Below are positions 32,761 through 43,738 of a stretch of DNA of 58,000 nucleotides, in pieces. The stretch lies in assembly GCA_014529385.2 (NCBI GenBank), contig CM043959.1, forward strand, positions 87,492,529 to 87,550,528. The letters are read 5' to 3'. Each line of letters opens with the position of its first letter. The first letter of the stretch is position 1. The stretch is from Adiantum capillus-veneris (lineage: Eukaryota > Streptophyta > Polypodiopsida > Polypodiales > Pteridaceae). A program made the position numbers and the translations under genes. The notes beneath the pieces are model-generated. The model saw nothing but the letters and a program-made list of their open reading frames with translations, was not told the origin of the DNA and ran no database searches.

Positions 32761-33198
32761 GATAAAAAGCAGAACTGGTACCACATGGCGTAGGACCTGA
32801 ACCGAATCAAATGAATGAAAGTACAAACTTTGCCGTTTTTGGGGCAAAGTGAAGGATCAGGAAGCTCTTTTGAGGGAGCCAAGGCCAACTTCTTTTCATT
32901 TGGAATTGGCGGCTCGATTTGGAACTACGCCCGACAAGCTGAGGCCACAGCCGAGGTAGTTTGAGTGGCATCCGGACGGGATGTTGCCATTACACCGAGC
33001 ATTGGCAAACGTCGTTTGCAATGACAGGGGTGTTCAGGGCACACGAGTGAAGTTCTACTCGAAATCCCTTGGTCCCACAAGAACTACACCGTGGTTGACT
33101 ACCGGGCCGAGAAAGCGACTTTCACAAATGAAGGGCTCAGAGATTGTACTTGATGAACTTTAGTTTCTTTCCTCATTCTTTTGGGAGAGAACTGAACG
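32761..33198 (+). pseudogene. protease region of element B, strongly decayed
   Basis: Short pieces (ELAARFGTTPDKL near 32905 and VDYRAEKATFTNEG near 33095) match the equivalent place of G and the linker before RT in A and H. No continuous frame and no clear catalytic Asp motif remain. Confidence 0.5.
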
Positions 33199-34886
33199 AT
33201 GGATAAAGGTCAAATATGTTTTGACCTGAACAAAGAACGCCAAGATTTTTCTCCACACTCATGCCGATTGCTTTTTAGAGGGCCTGAGGATCATACCATT
33301 GATCTGATACCTGGAAGCACACCACCGAACCAGCCACCTTACCATGTGAGCCGAGCACAGAATGAAGAGATTATGAACCAAGTGAAAGACCTCTTAGAAA
33401 AGGGTCTTGTCCAGCCTAGTACTTCACCATATTGCTGTCCAGTGTTGTTGGTTTTGAAGAAAGACGGATCTTGGAGAATGTGCATCAATTATAGAGCTCT
33501 CAACAAAATCACCATCAAGAACAGATTTCCGATTCCTAGGATCGATGATATACTCGACAGATTACAGGGTTGATTTGAAGAGTGGATCTCATCATATCAG
33601 GATCCCGCCGGGAGACGTCTACAAGACAGCTTTTCGGACGACTTTTGGGTTATTTGAGTTTTTGGTGATGCCTTTTGGCTTAACCAATGCTCCTGCGACA
33701 TTTAACCGGATGATGGACACGATTTTTCAAGAGTACAAGCTATTTGTTGGCACGTTCTTTGACGATATCATTGTTTTCTCCAAGAATGAGGCAGAACACA
33801 GAGATCATCTGCTTTAGGTCTTTCAGGCATTACGAGATCACAAGTTAGTGATTAATGCAAAGAAAAGTGAATTTTTCCTACGAGAGATACACTTTTTGGG
33901 ACACATTGTCTCAACAGCAGGAGTGCAAATGGATCCCGCCAAGATAGAGACTATACGTGATTGGCCCGATTTGAAGAATGTCCATGAAGTTAGAAGCTTC
34001 TTGGGACTGTGTTCGTACTACAGTAGGTTCATTCGAAAGTTTGCAAAGGTTGCTTCCCCTTTGCATATCTTGACACAGAAAGGAGTCCCTTTCTCGTGGG
34101 GACCCACAGAGGTGATTGCCTTTCAGACATTGAAAGAGAAATTGACTATGGGACCAGTTTTGACTTTGCCAGACTTGCAAAAGTCATTTCAAGTATATTG
34201 TGATGCTTGTGGTCGTAGTCTGGGTGCGGTCTTGATGCAAGAAGGCCATGTCATTGCTTATGAGAGCCGATTGTTCTCAAGGCCGGAGATGACAGCACAG
34301 ATTTATGAGAAAGAGCTTTTGGCGGTGATCCATGCTCTTACTCAGTGGCGGCATTACCTACTCGGAGCGGATTTTACTGTCTTTACAGACCATTAGAGTT
34401 TGTGCTACTTCTTGTCACAGAAGCAGCTATCGGAAAAGCGGATGCAGTGGGCAAACATCTTGTCACAATTTCACTTCCAGATTGTCCATGTTCAGGGACA
34501 GAAGAATGTGGTGGCAGATGCAGCTTCGAGAATATGGTCGAGCGGTATGCCACAAATACAGACTTTGCAGACGTTTTCACACGGATTCGAGATAGGGAGA
34601 CACTAGCGAGATATTCTATTCGGGATGGCTACTTGATGAGAAAAACCATATTGTGCGTTACACAGCCGTTGAGGGAAAAGGTTATGATTGAATGCCACTG
34701 TCCACCTTTTACGGGTCACCGCGGCATTGCTACCACCATGAAAGGGGTAGAGAGCTACTTCTTTTGGCCGAGACTCAAGAAGGATGTGGAAGAGTTTGTG
34801 CACAGTTGCTTAGTATGCCAGAAGGTCAACTTTGACAGGCATAAAGCACAAGGATTGTTACAGCCTTTACCCATACCCACCCGCCC
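33199..34886 (+). pseudogene. pol of element B: RT, RNase H, integrase zinc finger (broken)
   Basis: RT has [44 protein letters not shown] and catalytic FFDDIIVFS. RNase H has VYCDACGRSLGAVLM and VFTDH. The integrase finger (TGHRGIATTMKGVE, CLVCQKVNFDRH) precedes the G insertion. Breaks: a deletion of about 19 bp near 33569 (the SSCFSRI codons of G are missing), TAG at 33815-33817, TAG at 34394-34396 (CAG in G), and a deletion of about 15 codons near 34533 with a frame change. Integrase continues at 40550. Confidence 0.9.
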
Positions 34887-34891
34887 CTTGG

Positions 34892-35460
34892 TGTAACAGA
34901 CTTGGACACTCCAAGTCAAGAATCAATCACAACAGCACCAAATAACCACTTCAAACAATTCACAGATCACAATAGATTTGCACTGGCCCGGTGGAGTTCC
35001 GTGCCTAGAGATATTGGCCCCAAAGACTGGCGCCCCTTTCGGTATTTCTTTTTGTATTAATCAATCATCAAAGTACAAGAGAGCGGTTAGGGTTTCACTC
35101 TCAGACTCTGCGTCCAGATGCTCTGAGAAGTGAGGCCCTCGCCACTAATTTAAAGATTACAAGGGATGCCCAAAAGCAGAGCCCCAAAAGCTTGAAAGCA
35201 AAAGCACATTCTCTCTCTCTCAATGAGAGTCAGTAAAAAACAAGTTCTCTTTTTCTCTCTCTTTCTCCCAAATCATAGCAAAAAGCTAAGATTTGCGTTG
35301 CTCAAAATTTCCACAAAATAAAATAATAATAATAATAATTTCACCTCCGCGATTTCCGGAAATTAGGGTTTTTGGCAGAAATTAGGTTTGCAGGAATTTT
35401 AGGGTTTCTGGCAGAAATTAGGGTTTCTGTTGTCCGTAGCCACGTCATCACTTTGTGACA
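34892..35460 (-). repeat. 3' LTR of element G
   Basis: It is 569 bp and reads TGTCACAAAG to TGTTACA on the minus strand. It holds the conserved LTR block at 35016-35050 and telomere-like TTAGGGTTT words at 35344-35432. Confidence 0.92.
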
Positions 35461-36046
35461 TACCCCACTCTTGAAAGCATTGTAATCGACCGCGATTACG
35501 CCTGCAAAACCGACAAAAGCCATAAACCGTCTTAGCAGACACTGATTGTTAGTACCTACGTACTAGAAATACACATCTAGCACATGTACAAAATCGACAG
35601 TCACATCACACAACATCACAGGACATCACAGGACATTCAACATTCATTCGGATCTTAGACCATGATTTATCGGCAATGTAGCTAGCAATCACATCTAGGT
35701 CCAATCGGGACCTCATCGATGTCCGATTGACTAACCCCTATTGCAACCATGTCTATTCGAGATCAATCAGACCAAAATGTTGCAATCATTTCGGCTATCT
35801 GTTCCTGCACTCAAAAGAAGTCAAGAACAAATCAGTATCATTATCAGGAATTCCATTTCATAAAGTCATCCAGCAAAATACTGTCAGCTATCAGTATCCC
35901 TGAAGCTCAAAGAGACATCAGTGACTTCAATATCAAAATCGAGGCATCTGTTGACAAAGGAGCGGAGTAACTCCCCTCTTGTGCATCCCACTGCACCAGA
36001 TCTTCGGCCAAGCTGAATTTCAAGGTTCCGTTTGGAGTAGACTATG
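35461..36046 (-). other. polypurine tract and 3' untranslated region of element G
   Basis: The tract reads CAAGAGTGGGGTA on the minus strand (35461-35473). The rest is noncoding and matches the equivalent DNA of B at 41719-41975 and 50543-50762, which shows where H is inserted in B. Confidence 0.75.
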
Positions 36047-37700
36047 CTAAACCAAAGCATCGAGGTAAAGTTTCACAATCCGAGGAGTATCTGCTAGGTC
36101 CTCCTCCTCCATCCACTTCACATCAAATGCAGGAAAGTTCTTGAACTTAACCAAGAACCGCCTTCGGACTTTACCTTTCTTCGTATCCTTATGTACCAAA
36201 ATCTGTTCAGAAACAAGGATCTCCTCGTTTTCTTCCACTTCGGGTTGCTCATCAGGCTCTCCATCATCAGGCACATCACCCTTAACAGGTTTCAAGAGAC
36301 TCACATGCAATGGATTGTGAATCCCCCAAGTATCTGGCAGTTTCAATCGGAAGGAGACATCATTTATCTTGTCAGTGATCTGGAAAGGTCCGTAGTATCG
36401 CATACTAAGCTTTGGGAAAAGCCTCTCCTTTCCCTTTTTCTTTCGTAGACGTGCCTTCTCAAAACGTAAGAGCACCCAATCATCGTCCTTCCTTTCAGAA
36501 GGGAGTATCCAACTACTGTCCCCCCATCTCGTATCCGTGTGAAAATATCTGCAAAATCTGTATCTGTGGCATACTGATCGACCATATCCTCGAAGCTCCT
36601 ATGATGTATCGCAGAAATAGCCAGAACCAACGGCTTTTGAGACGAAGCATCTGCCACCACATTCTTCTGTCCCTGCACATGGACAATCTGGAAGTGAAAC
36701 TGTGACAAGATGTTCGCCCACTGCATCTGCTTTTCCGAAAGCTCCTTCTGTGACAAGAAGTAGCGCAAACTCTGATGGTTTGTAAAGACAGTAAAATTCG
36801 CTCCGAGTAGGTAATGCCGCCACTGAGTAAGAGCATGGATAACCGCCAAAAGCTCTTTCTCATATATCTGTGCTGTCATCTCCGGCCTAGAGAACAATCG
36901 GCTCTCGTAAGCAATGACATGGCCTTCTTGCATCAAGACCGCACCCAGACTACGACCATAAGCATCACAAAATACTTCAAATGACTTCTGCAAGTCCGGC
37001 AAAGTCAAATCTGGTCTTGTAGTCAATTTCTCTTTCAATGTCTGAAAGGCAGTCACCTCTGTGGATCTCCACGAGAAAGGGACTCCTTTCTGTATCAAGA
37101 TATGCACAAGGGGAAGCAACCTCTGCAAACTTTCGTATGAACCGCCTGTAGTACGAACACAGTCCCAAGAAGCTTCTAACTTCATGGACATTCTTCAAAT
37201 CGGGCCAATCACGGATAGTCTCTATCTTGGCCGGGTCCATTTGCGCTCCTGTTGCTGAGACAAAGTTTCCCAAAAAAAATGTAACTCTGAAGCATATGAT
37301 CTCTGTGTTCTGCTTCATTCTTGGAGAAAACAATGACATCATCAAAGAAAGTGCCAACAAATAGCCTGTACTCTTGAAAAATCCTGTCCATCATCCGGTT
37401 AAATGTCGCAGGAGCATTGGTTAAGCCAAAACGCATCACCAAAAACTCAAATAACCCAAAAGTCATCCGAAAGGCTCTCTTGTAGACGTCTCCCGGCGCG
37501 ATTCGGATCTGATGATATCCACTCTTCAAGTAAATCCTGCTAAAGCACGAGGATCCCTGTAACCTGTCGAGTATATCATCGATCCTAGGAATCGGAAATT
37601 TGTTCTTGATGGTGATTTTGTTGAGAGTTCTATAATCGATGCACATTCTCCAAGATCCGTCTATCTTCAAATCCAACAACAGTGGAGAGCAATACGGTGA
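36047..37700 (-). pseudogene. pol of element G: RT, RNase H and chromodomain-like tail, integrase deleted
   Basis: On the minus strand RT (37679 down) has [30 protein letters not shown] and catalytic FFDDVIVFS. It loses about 25 codons near 37285. RNase H (about 37000-36600) has VFCDAYGRSLGAVLMQEGH and WRHYLLGANFTVF. At about 36490-36500 the reading jumps from the post-RNase H linker (GYSLLKG) straight to the end domain (LLRFEKARLRKKKG), then VRRRFLVKFKNFPAFDVKW. The whole integrase finger and catalytic core, about 0.9 kb in the sister element B, is missing. Such a copy could move only with help. Confidence 0.9.
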
Positions 37701-38280
37701 AGTACTATGCTAGACAAGACCCTTTTCCAAGAGGTCCTTCACTGGGTTCATAATCTTTTCATTCTGTACTCGGCTCACACGGTAAGGTGGCCGGTTCGGC
37801 CGGTTCGGTGACGTGCTTCCAGGTATCAGATCAATGGTTTGATCTTCAGGCCCTCTGAAAAGCAATCGGCATGAGTGTGGAGAAAAATCTTGGCGTTCTT
37901 TTGATCAGGTCAAAACATATTAAAACTTTATCCATCGTTCAATTCTCTCCCAAAAGAATGAGTAAGAAACTGAAGTTCATCAAGTACAATCTCTAAGCCC
38001 TTCATTTATCAAAGTCGCTTTCTCGGCCCGGTAGTCAACCACGGCGTAGTTCTTGTGGTACCAAGGGATCTGAGTAGAACGTCACTCGCGTGCCCCGAAC
38101 ACCCCTGTCATTGCAAACGACGTTCGCCAATGCTCGGTGTAATGGCAACATCCCATCCGGGTGCCAGTCGAACTACCTCCGCCTGTGGCGTCAGTCTGTC
38201 TGGCGTAATTCCAAATCGAGCCGCCAATTCCAAGTGAAAAGAAGTTGGCCTTGGCTCCTTCAAAAGAGCTTCCTGATCCT
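37701..38280 (-). pseudogene. protease region of element G, decayed
   Basis: Minus-strand pieces include ELAARFGITPDRLTPQAEV near 38220 and the PPNRPPYRVS-like linker near 37790. No continuous frame is present. It is parallel to 32761-33198 of B. Confidence 0.5.
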
Positions 38281-39939
38281 TCACTTTACCCCAAAAGCGG
38301 CAAAGTTTGTACTTTCGTTCATTAGATTCGGTGCAGGTCCCACGCCATGTGGTACCAGTTCTGCTTTTCTATCTGCCTTTTCTGCCACGTTCCTCAGCTG
38401 CTCCCGAACTCTCAGGCCTGTCGTCGTTCTTATCATTCTATTCTTTCGGTGCCTGTTTAGGGCACTTCGCGGAGATATGTCCATGTTACCCGCATCCAAA
38501 GCACTTCCCCTCCCTACTGAAGCGAGCTTTCTCCTGAGGAGTAAGCTTGGGTCGTGTATCCTTCTTCTCTGGGTTGCTCTTTTTCCTTCTACTTTCATTC
38601 CCAGAAGTCTGTTCGGCTCGTTGTGTCATGTCCTCATCTGTGGGGTAGGTCAGACTGCCAGAGTGAATGGCAAAGCCCCGCTTCGCATGACTCATCAACT
38701 CCTGAATAGAAGTTGACTTCTGTTCCAAGCAGTGATCTCGGATCTCTGTAGGTAGACCCAAGGTAAACCGCTCAATCTGTTCTCTGAACGAGATCTTCTT
38801 GAATGAAGAGGCGGGTAGAAAAGAGCTCCAGAATCTTTCACAATAAGCATTGATTGTATCTTTCTTGGTCATCCGAAGATGGTTCCAAGCAGCTCGTACA
38901 TCTCGTTCATATTCTTGCATCAACCAAGAAGAAATAAAAAGCTTCTTAAATTTCAGCCATTTAACTGGCGCAGTCTTGTTTAAAAGAAGCGTGGACCACC
39001 CAGTACGAGCATTCCCCTTAAAGTAAGAGGCAGCTCTCCGAATCTTGGAGTGCATTGAATAGCGTCCTCCCGCGAAAGCGATGTCAAACTGTTGTATAAA
39101 AGACAAAGCCTTCGAAGCATCTGAATATCCTGAAAAAGTATCAAACTTGATCGAGTGGCCACCTTCCTTAAACTCTCGGACTTTCTTGCTTTTATCTTCG
39201 AGAAAGTCATACTGGTTGGCTTTGTAAAAATTCTTCTTGTTCCCATAAAAGTTTCTGTCATCGGTATCTGAGCTGTCTGTAGACGAGTCCTCAGTAGAAC
39301 TGTCAGTCTCTGGGCGAGATTTAGCCTTCTTTGTCTTTCTCTTGCCCTTTCCGAAGCGTTGCTTCTTGCTTCGCTTTTTACCTTTTCTGGCTTCTTGGCT
39401 CGAATTTGAAGGCTAGAAGAACTGTCAGAAGAAGAAGAAGAAGAAGAAGAACTCGGTACTCCTTCAAATCGAACACGCTTCTTCTGTTTCTTTGCCTTGT
39501 CAAAAGTCGACGGACAACCCAAATATCCCGTGAAGTCGGTGCTTTTCTTTTGCTTTTTGCCGTGCTTTTTGGCTTTCTTTTGCGCGTCAAAAAGCTGAGC
39601 AATCCGTGCATCAACCACCTCTTGTAATTCCTTCTCTGTAAACTGTTTGTGATCAGAAGGTTTCTTGAGAGCGGGTTTCAGTGGTGGTGTAGTGGTTTTC
39701 TGCCACTGTGCATGCACTTCCTGAAAAGAAGTCTCGCTCATATATTTTGCCAATTTCGTATCCTTCGTAAAACTGAGCATCATCTTTGTTGCATCGCCGA
39801 TCAATTGACAACGCTTCATCTCTCTTTGCTCCGCCTGAGTAGGCCGAGGCGGGCCATACTCTCTGTCTGAATCTTCGTTGTGACCCCATCCCACATCTCC
39901 AGATGCAGAGGGAGTCGACTGATCCTTGCGTAAAGCCAT
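38281..39939 (-). pseudogene. gag of element G (broken)
   Basis: The ATG at 39939 gives MALRKDQSTPSASGDVGWGH, the best-kept gag start of this family. It follows the primer site by about 50 bases. A Lys-rich region and a long Ser run (39430-39460) come next; a frameshift there moves the Ser/Asp and NQYDFLEDK part to another frame. The capsid core (FIQQFDIAFAGGRYSMHSKI, REQIERFTLGLPTEIRDHC) spans 39106-38650. The zinc knuckle reads CFGCG then TAA at about 38484 (GAA in the sister copy) then HGHISAKC. Confidence 0.88.
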
Positions 39940-39992
39940 AGGTGCTGCGGAAAAAAAAATTGGGATCGGATTTCCCGTAGAAGAGAAATCAA

Positions 39993-40008
39993 CCGTGCTC
40001 TGATACCA
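39993..40008 (-). promoter_or_regulatory. primer-binding site of element G (initiator Met tRNA)
   Basis: The minus strand reads TGGTATCAGAGCACGG, a perfect 16-base site, 1 base from the LTR. Confidence 0.93.
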
Positions 40009-40009
40009 C

Positions 40010-40549
40010 TGTAACACACTTGGACACTCCAAGTCAAGAATCAATCACGACAGCACCAAATAACCACTTCAAACAATTCACAGATCACAATAGATTTGCA
40101 CTGGCCCGGCGGAGTTCCGTGCCTAGAGATATTGGCCCCAAAGACTGGCGCCCCTTTCGGTATTTCTTTTTGTATTAATGAATCATCAAAGTACAAGAGA
40201 GCGGTTAGGGTTTCACTCTCAGACTCTGCGTCCAAATGCTCTGAGAAGTGAGGCCCTCACCACTAATTTGAAGATTACAAGGGATGCCCAAAAGCAAAGC
40301 CCCAAAAGCTTGAAAGCAAAAGCACATTCTCTCTCTCTCTCTCTCTCAATGAGAGTCAGTAAAAAGCAAGTTCTCTTTTTCTCTCTCTTTCTCCCAAATC
40401 ATAGCAAAAAGTTGAGATTTGCGTCGCTCAAAATTTTCACAAAAAAAAAAAACACACACACACACACACCTCCGCAATTTTTGGAAATTAGGGTTTTTGG
40501 CAGAAATTAGGGTTTCTGTTGTCCGTAGCCACGTCATCACTTTGTGACA
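40010..40549 (-). repeat. 5' LTR of element G
   Basis: It is 540 bp. The shared LTR block is at 40134-40168. A (CA)n/(A)n run at 40441-40468 replaces the (AAT)n run found at the same place in the partner (35320-35340). Confidence 0.92.
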
Positions 40550-41718
40550 CTTGGGCAATGGATTTCGTTTTTGATCTCCCAAGAACATAGAGTGGTCACG
40601 ATGGTATCTGGACTGTTATTGACAAATTTAGCAAACATGCTCATTTCATTCCAGTGAAGAAAACAGTCAAGCCGGATCACTTAGCGAGACTGTTTGTGGA
40701 CCAGATCTTCAAATTACGTGGCATGCCTGAGACGATTGTCTCCGACAGGGACCCAGATTTACGAGTTTGTTTTGGAAGGCAATTTGGAAGAACATTGGCA
40801 CGCGGTTGCAGTTCTCGTCATCGTTCCACCTGCAGACTGATGGGCAATCTGAGATTGCAAATTCAGTGGTTCTAGATTTATTGAAGTCTTATATCTCAGA
40901 TCAGAAGACTCAATGGGAAAAGTACCTACCTTTGGTGGAATTTGCCTACAATAACACGATACACACTTCGACGAGGAAGGTGCCGTTTGAGATTGTTGAA
41001 GGTGCTGCAACAGTTCCATCCTTCCTGAGCACGAAAAATAAAATTTTTGAACCGGATGAATATACGCGAGACTTAGATACTGCTTTTGCCAAGGTTCGCG
41101 AGACTTTGTAGAAGTCTCAAGAACGACAAAAAAAGGCAGCAGATCGCCATCGTCGCGACTTGAAATTGAAGGAGGATCATTGGGTGCTCTTACGTTTTGA
41201 GAAGGCACGCCTGAGAAAGAAAAAGGGAAAGGAGAGGCTTTTTCCAAAGCTTAGTATGCGATACTGAGGACCTTTCCAGATCACTAAAAAGATAAATGAT
41301 GTCTCCTTCCGATTGAAACTGCCAGATACTTGGAGAATTCACAATGCATGTGAGTCTCTTGAAACCTTTTAAGGGTGATGTGCCTGATGATGGGGAGCCT
41401 GATGAGCAACCCGAAGTGGAAGAAAACGAGGAGATCCTTGTTCCTGAACAGATTTTGGCACATAAGGATACGAAGAATAAAGGTAAAGTCCGAAGGCGGT
41501 TCTTGCTTAAGTTCAAGAACTATCCTACATTGGATGCGAAGTGGATGGAGGAGGAGGACCTAGCAGATACTCCTCAGATTGTGAAACTTTACCTCGATGC
41601 TTTTGGTTTAGCATGGTCTACTCCAAATGGAACCCAGAATTCAACTTGGCCGGAGATCTGGTGCAGTGGGATGCACAAGAGGGGAGTCACTCTGCTGCTT
41701 TGTCAACAGATGCCTTGA
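40550..41718 (+). pseudogene. pol of element B: integrase core and chromodomain-like tail (broken)
   Basis: It continues from 34886. Integrase pieces are MDFVFDLPRT (about 40560), MPETIVSDRDP, then in a second frame from about 40762 HLQTDGQSEIANSVVLDLLK and FAYNNTIHTSTRKVPFE. TAG at 41109-41111 and TGA near 41265 interrupt the linker (RY-stop-GPFQITKKI). The end (VRRRFLLKFKNYPTLDAKWM) is chromodomain-like, followed by a short extra tail to 41718. Confidence 0.88.
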
Positions 41719-41970
41719 TTTAGATACTAGAGTCACCGATGTCTCTTTGAGCTTCAGGGATACTAAAAGCTGACAGTATTCCGTTGTATGACTTTATGAA
41801 ATCAAATTCCTAATTATGATACTGATTTGTTCTTGACTTCTTTTAAGTGTATGAACTGATAGACGAAATGACTGCAGCATTTTGGTCTGATTCATCTCGA
41901 ATAGACATGGTTGCAATAGGGGTTAGTCAATCGGACATCAATGAGGTCCCGATTGGATCTAGATGCGATT
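41719..41970 (+). other. 3' untranslated region of element B, first part
   Basis: Noncoding; matches G (35700-35990, minus). It is cut by H at the GCTAG target and resumes at 50543. Confidence 0.75.
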
Positions 41971-41975
41971 GCTAG

Positions 41976-43452
41976 TGAAACCGGCCCATAGGGCGGTAGG
42001 CGTTGGCTTTCACCCGATATTCTTTACTTTAAACACACACACAGAGCACTTTGCAAAGAGAACCTGCGACGGGAATTAACACTTGAATACACACAGCTCG
42101 AAAGCTAGAATGCTCCGAGCAGACACCGACAACCTGTAGGCCCCAAAATTGGCGCCCCTTTCGGTATTTCTTTATTCTTTAGGAGGGTAAATTACAAGGT
42201 AAGGTCCTCGGAATCCTTCATGTGTATCCGCCTAGATACCATTTGATTTGGCCAAATTTCGGCAACATAACAGCCCCAAAACTTGCGCGAAACCAATTCC
42301 CCTGCTAGAACTCACTTGCACTCGCGTATACCCTCTGATTCCTGCCCAAAAACAGTAAATTCAGCACGATGTATTTACTGGTTTTTGCCCTGTTTTCAGC
42401 CCCAAACAGTCCCCTTATTGTCCTCTGCCAGTGGGGCACGATTCCCAAGTGTCCTGGCGTCCGTATGGGTGAAAAACAGTCAAATTAAAGCGCATACACA
42501 ACGCTGATTTTGCACCTGTATGGTGAGGTTATGACCCTCACCAGTGCCTGCTTTGGAGTAGCAGCTAGCTACCCCTGTTCCTGCTCAAGGAGGCTCTTGC
42601 CTCAGCACAAAAGCATGAACCCACACAGCTGTACATCAGTCAAATGAGGAGCCCTCTTGTGGGGCATCACATAACTGCACGTAGGGGAGAGAGAGAGCAC
42701 TGTGTAGCGTGCAAGGCATCACTCCTGGCACCACATTGTACATGAGAGGGAAAGGAAGCACTCCATAGCTCTTAACCTGTGACAAAAACTGAAATGAGGC
42801 CTTCCCAGCTTATAAATTCAGCGCCCATTTTTCTGGAAGAGGCAAGTGCATGAAAATGTGACACTTGGCGCATTTACAAGCATTTTCCCGTTTCGGGTTC
42901 GCCGCTTAAAAATATCCCAACCGACGCGTCAGTTGACTTCACGACAAAGTTGTAAAATGTTCCCCTAGTCATACCAGAGGTAATGACGCGAACACATTTC
43001 ACGGCCCAAAATAGCAGTTCCCTAAATTTTAGGAGATGCTTCCGTTGGGCTCCCACTGGTCTTCTGACCATCTATCCTCATTGGGACCGCATCCAAAAGT
43101 GCAATGTGGCTCAACTGTCGGATACTTTTTGTTGGTAGTCCCACCTTTACTTTACGCCTTAATTGAGTTCACTTCCTAGTATCCACCAACTTGCTAAGTG
43201 CAACGGGGGGACCTATATGATCTTGCTCTAAGCCTAGACATCCTCTTACCATACGAATTCCAGTGCCGACCACTTCCCGTCTACGGGTGAATCTACCGTT
43301 CACATTGGCCATACAATGTCCGACCGTTTGCTACTTCAAAAAGAGGGTCTCAAAACAAATAAAATAAACCCCATTGGAAAGAAACCAACAACCAAGGTTA
43401 GCAGTAGCCACATCCTTGTGACATGGTTAATAACTGCCACGTCCTCGTGACA
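41976..43452 (-). repeat. 3' LTR of element H
   Basis: It is 1,477 bp and reads TGTCACGAGGACG to CCGGTTTCA on the minus strand. The shared LTR block is at about 42139-42173. Its site at 43163-43190 is the empty target of the hAT-like insert found in the partner. Confidence 0.95.
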
Positions 43453-43738
43453 TACCCCCCTCTTGAAATCGCAAACGTCCTCGATTGCATACCATAAATA
43501 CAAGCCACTGATGATCTTGTGCTATTAACACTCTTTTATCATCGCATGTATCCGCAAGAAAGGTTGTAACATACATAGATACAAATGAGTTAATGAGGCC
43601 TTCATACTTTTTCCATTTCCATCTATGGCACTGAACTCGTATGTACATTTGATGTACTAGCTCTATCATTACCCCTCCTTTGCACACGTTGGGTTGGGGC
43701 ATAAGTAGACTGTAACCCAAAGGCTTCAAGGTAAAGCT
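43453..43738 (-). other. polypurine tract and 3' untranslated region of element H
   Basis: The tract on the minus strand is CAAGAGGGGGGTA (43453-43465). The remaining sequence is noncoding. Confidence 0.8.

Larger units (their letters stand above)
34892..40549 (-). mobile_element. Element G: B-family gypsy element nested in B, opposite strand
   Basis: LTRs are 40010-40549 (5') and 34892-35460 (3'). The target duplication CTTGG is at 34887-34891 and 40550-40554, in the integrase of B. The primer site is perfect. Gag and RT/RNase H are present, but the integrase has been deleted. LTRs look about 97 percent identical by eye, younger than those of its host. Confidence 0.93.

Noticed and set aside
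42283-42507. Small protein in the H LTR repeated at 49187-49411
   Set aside because: The same frame is present in both LTRs by duplication only; it lies on the strand opposite to the element's transcription.
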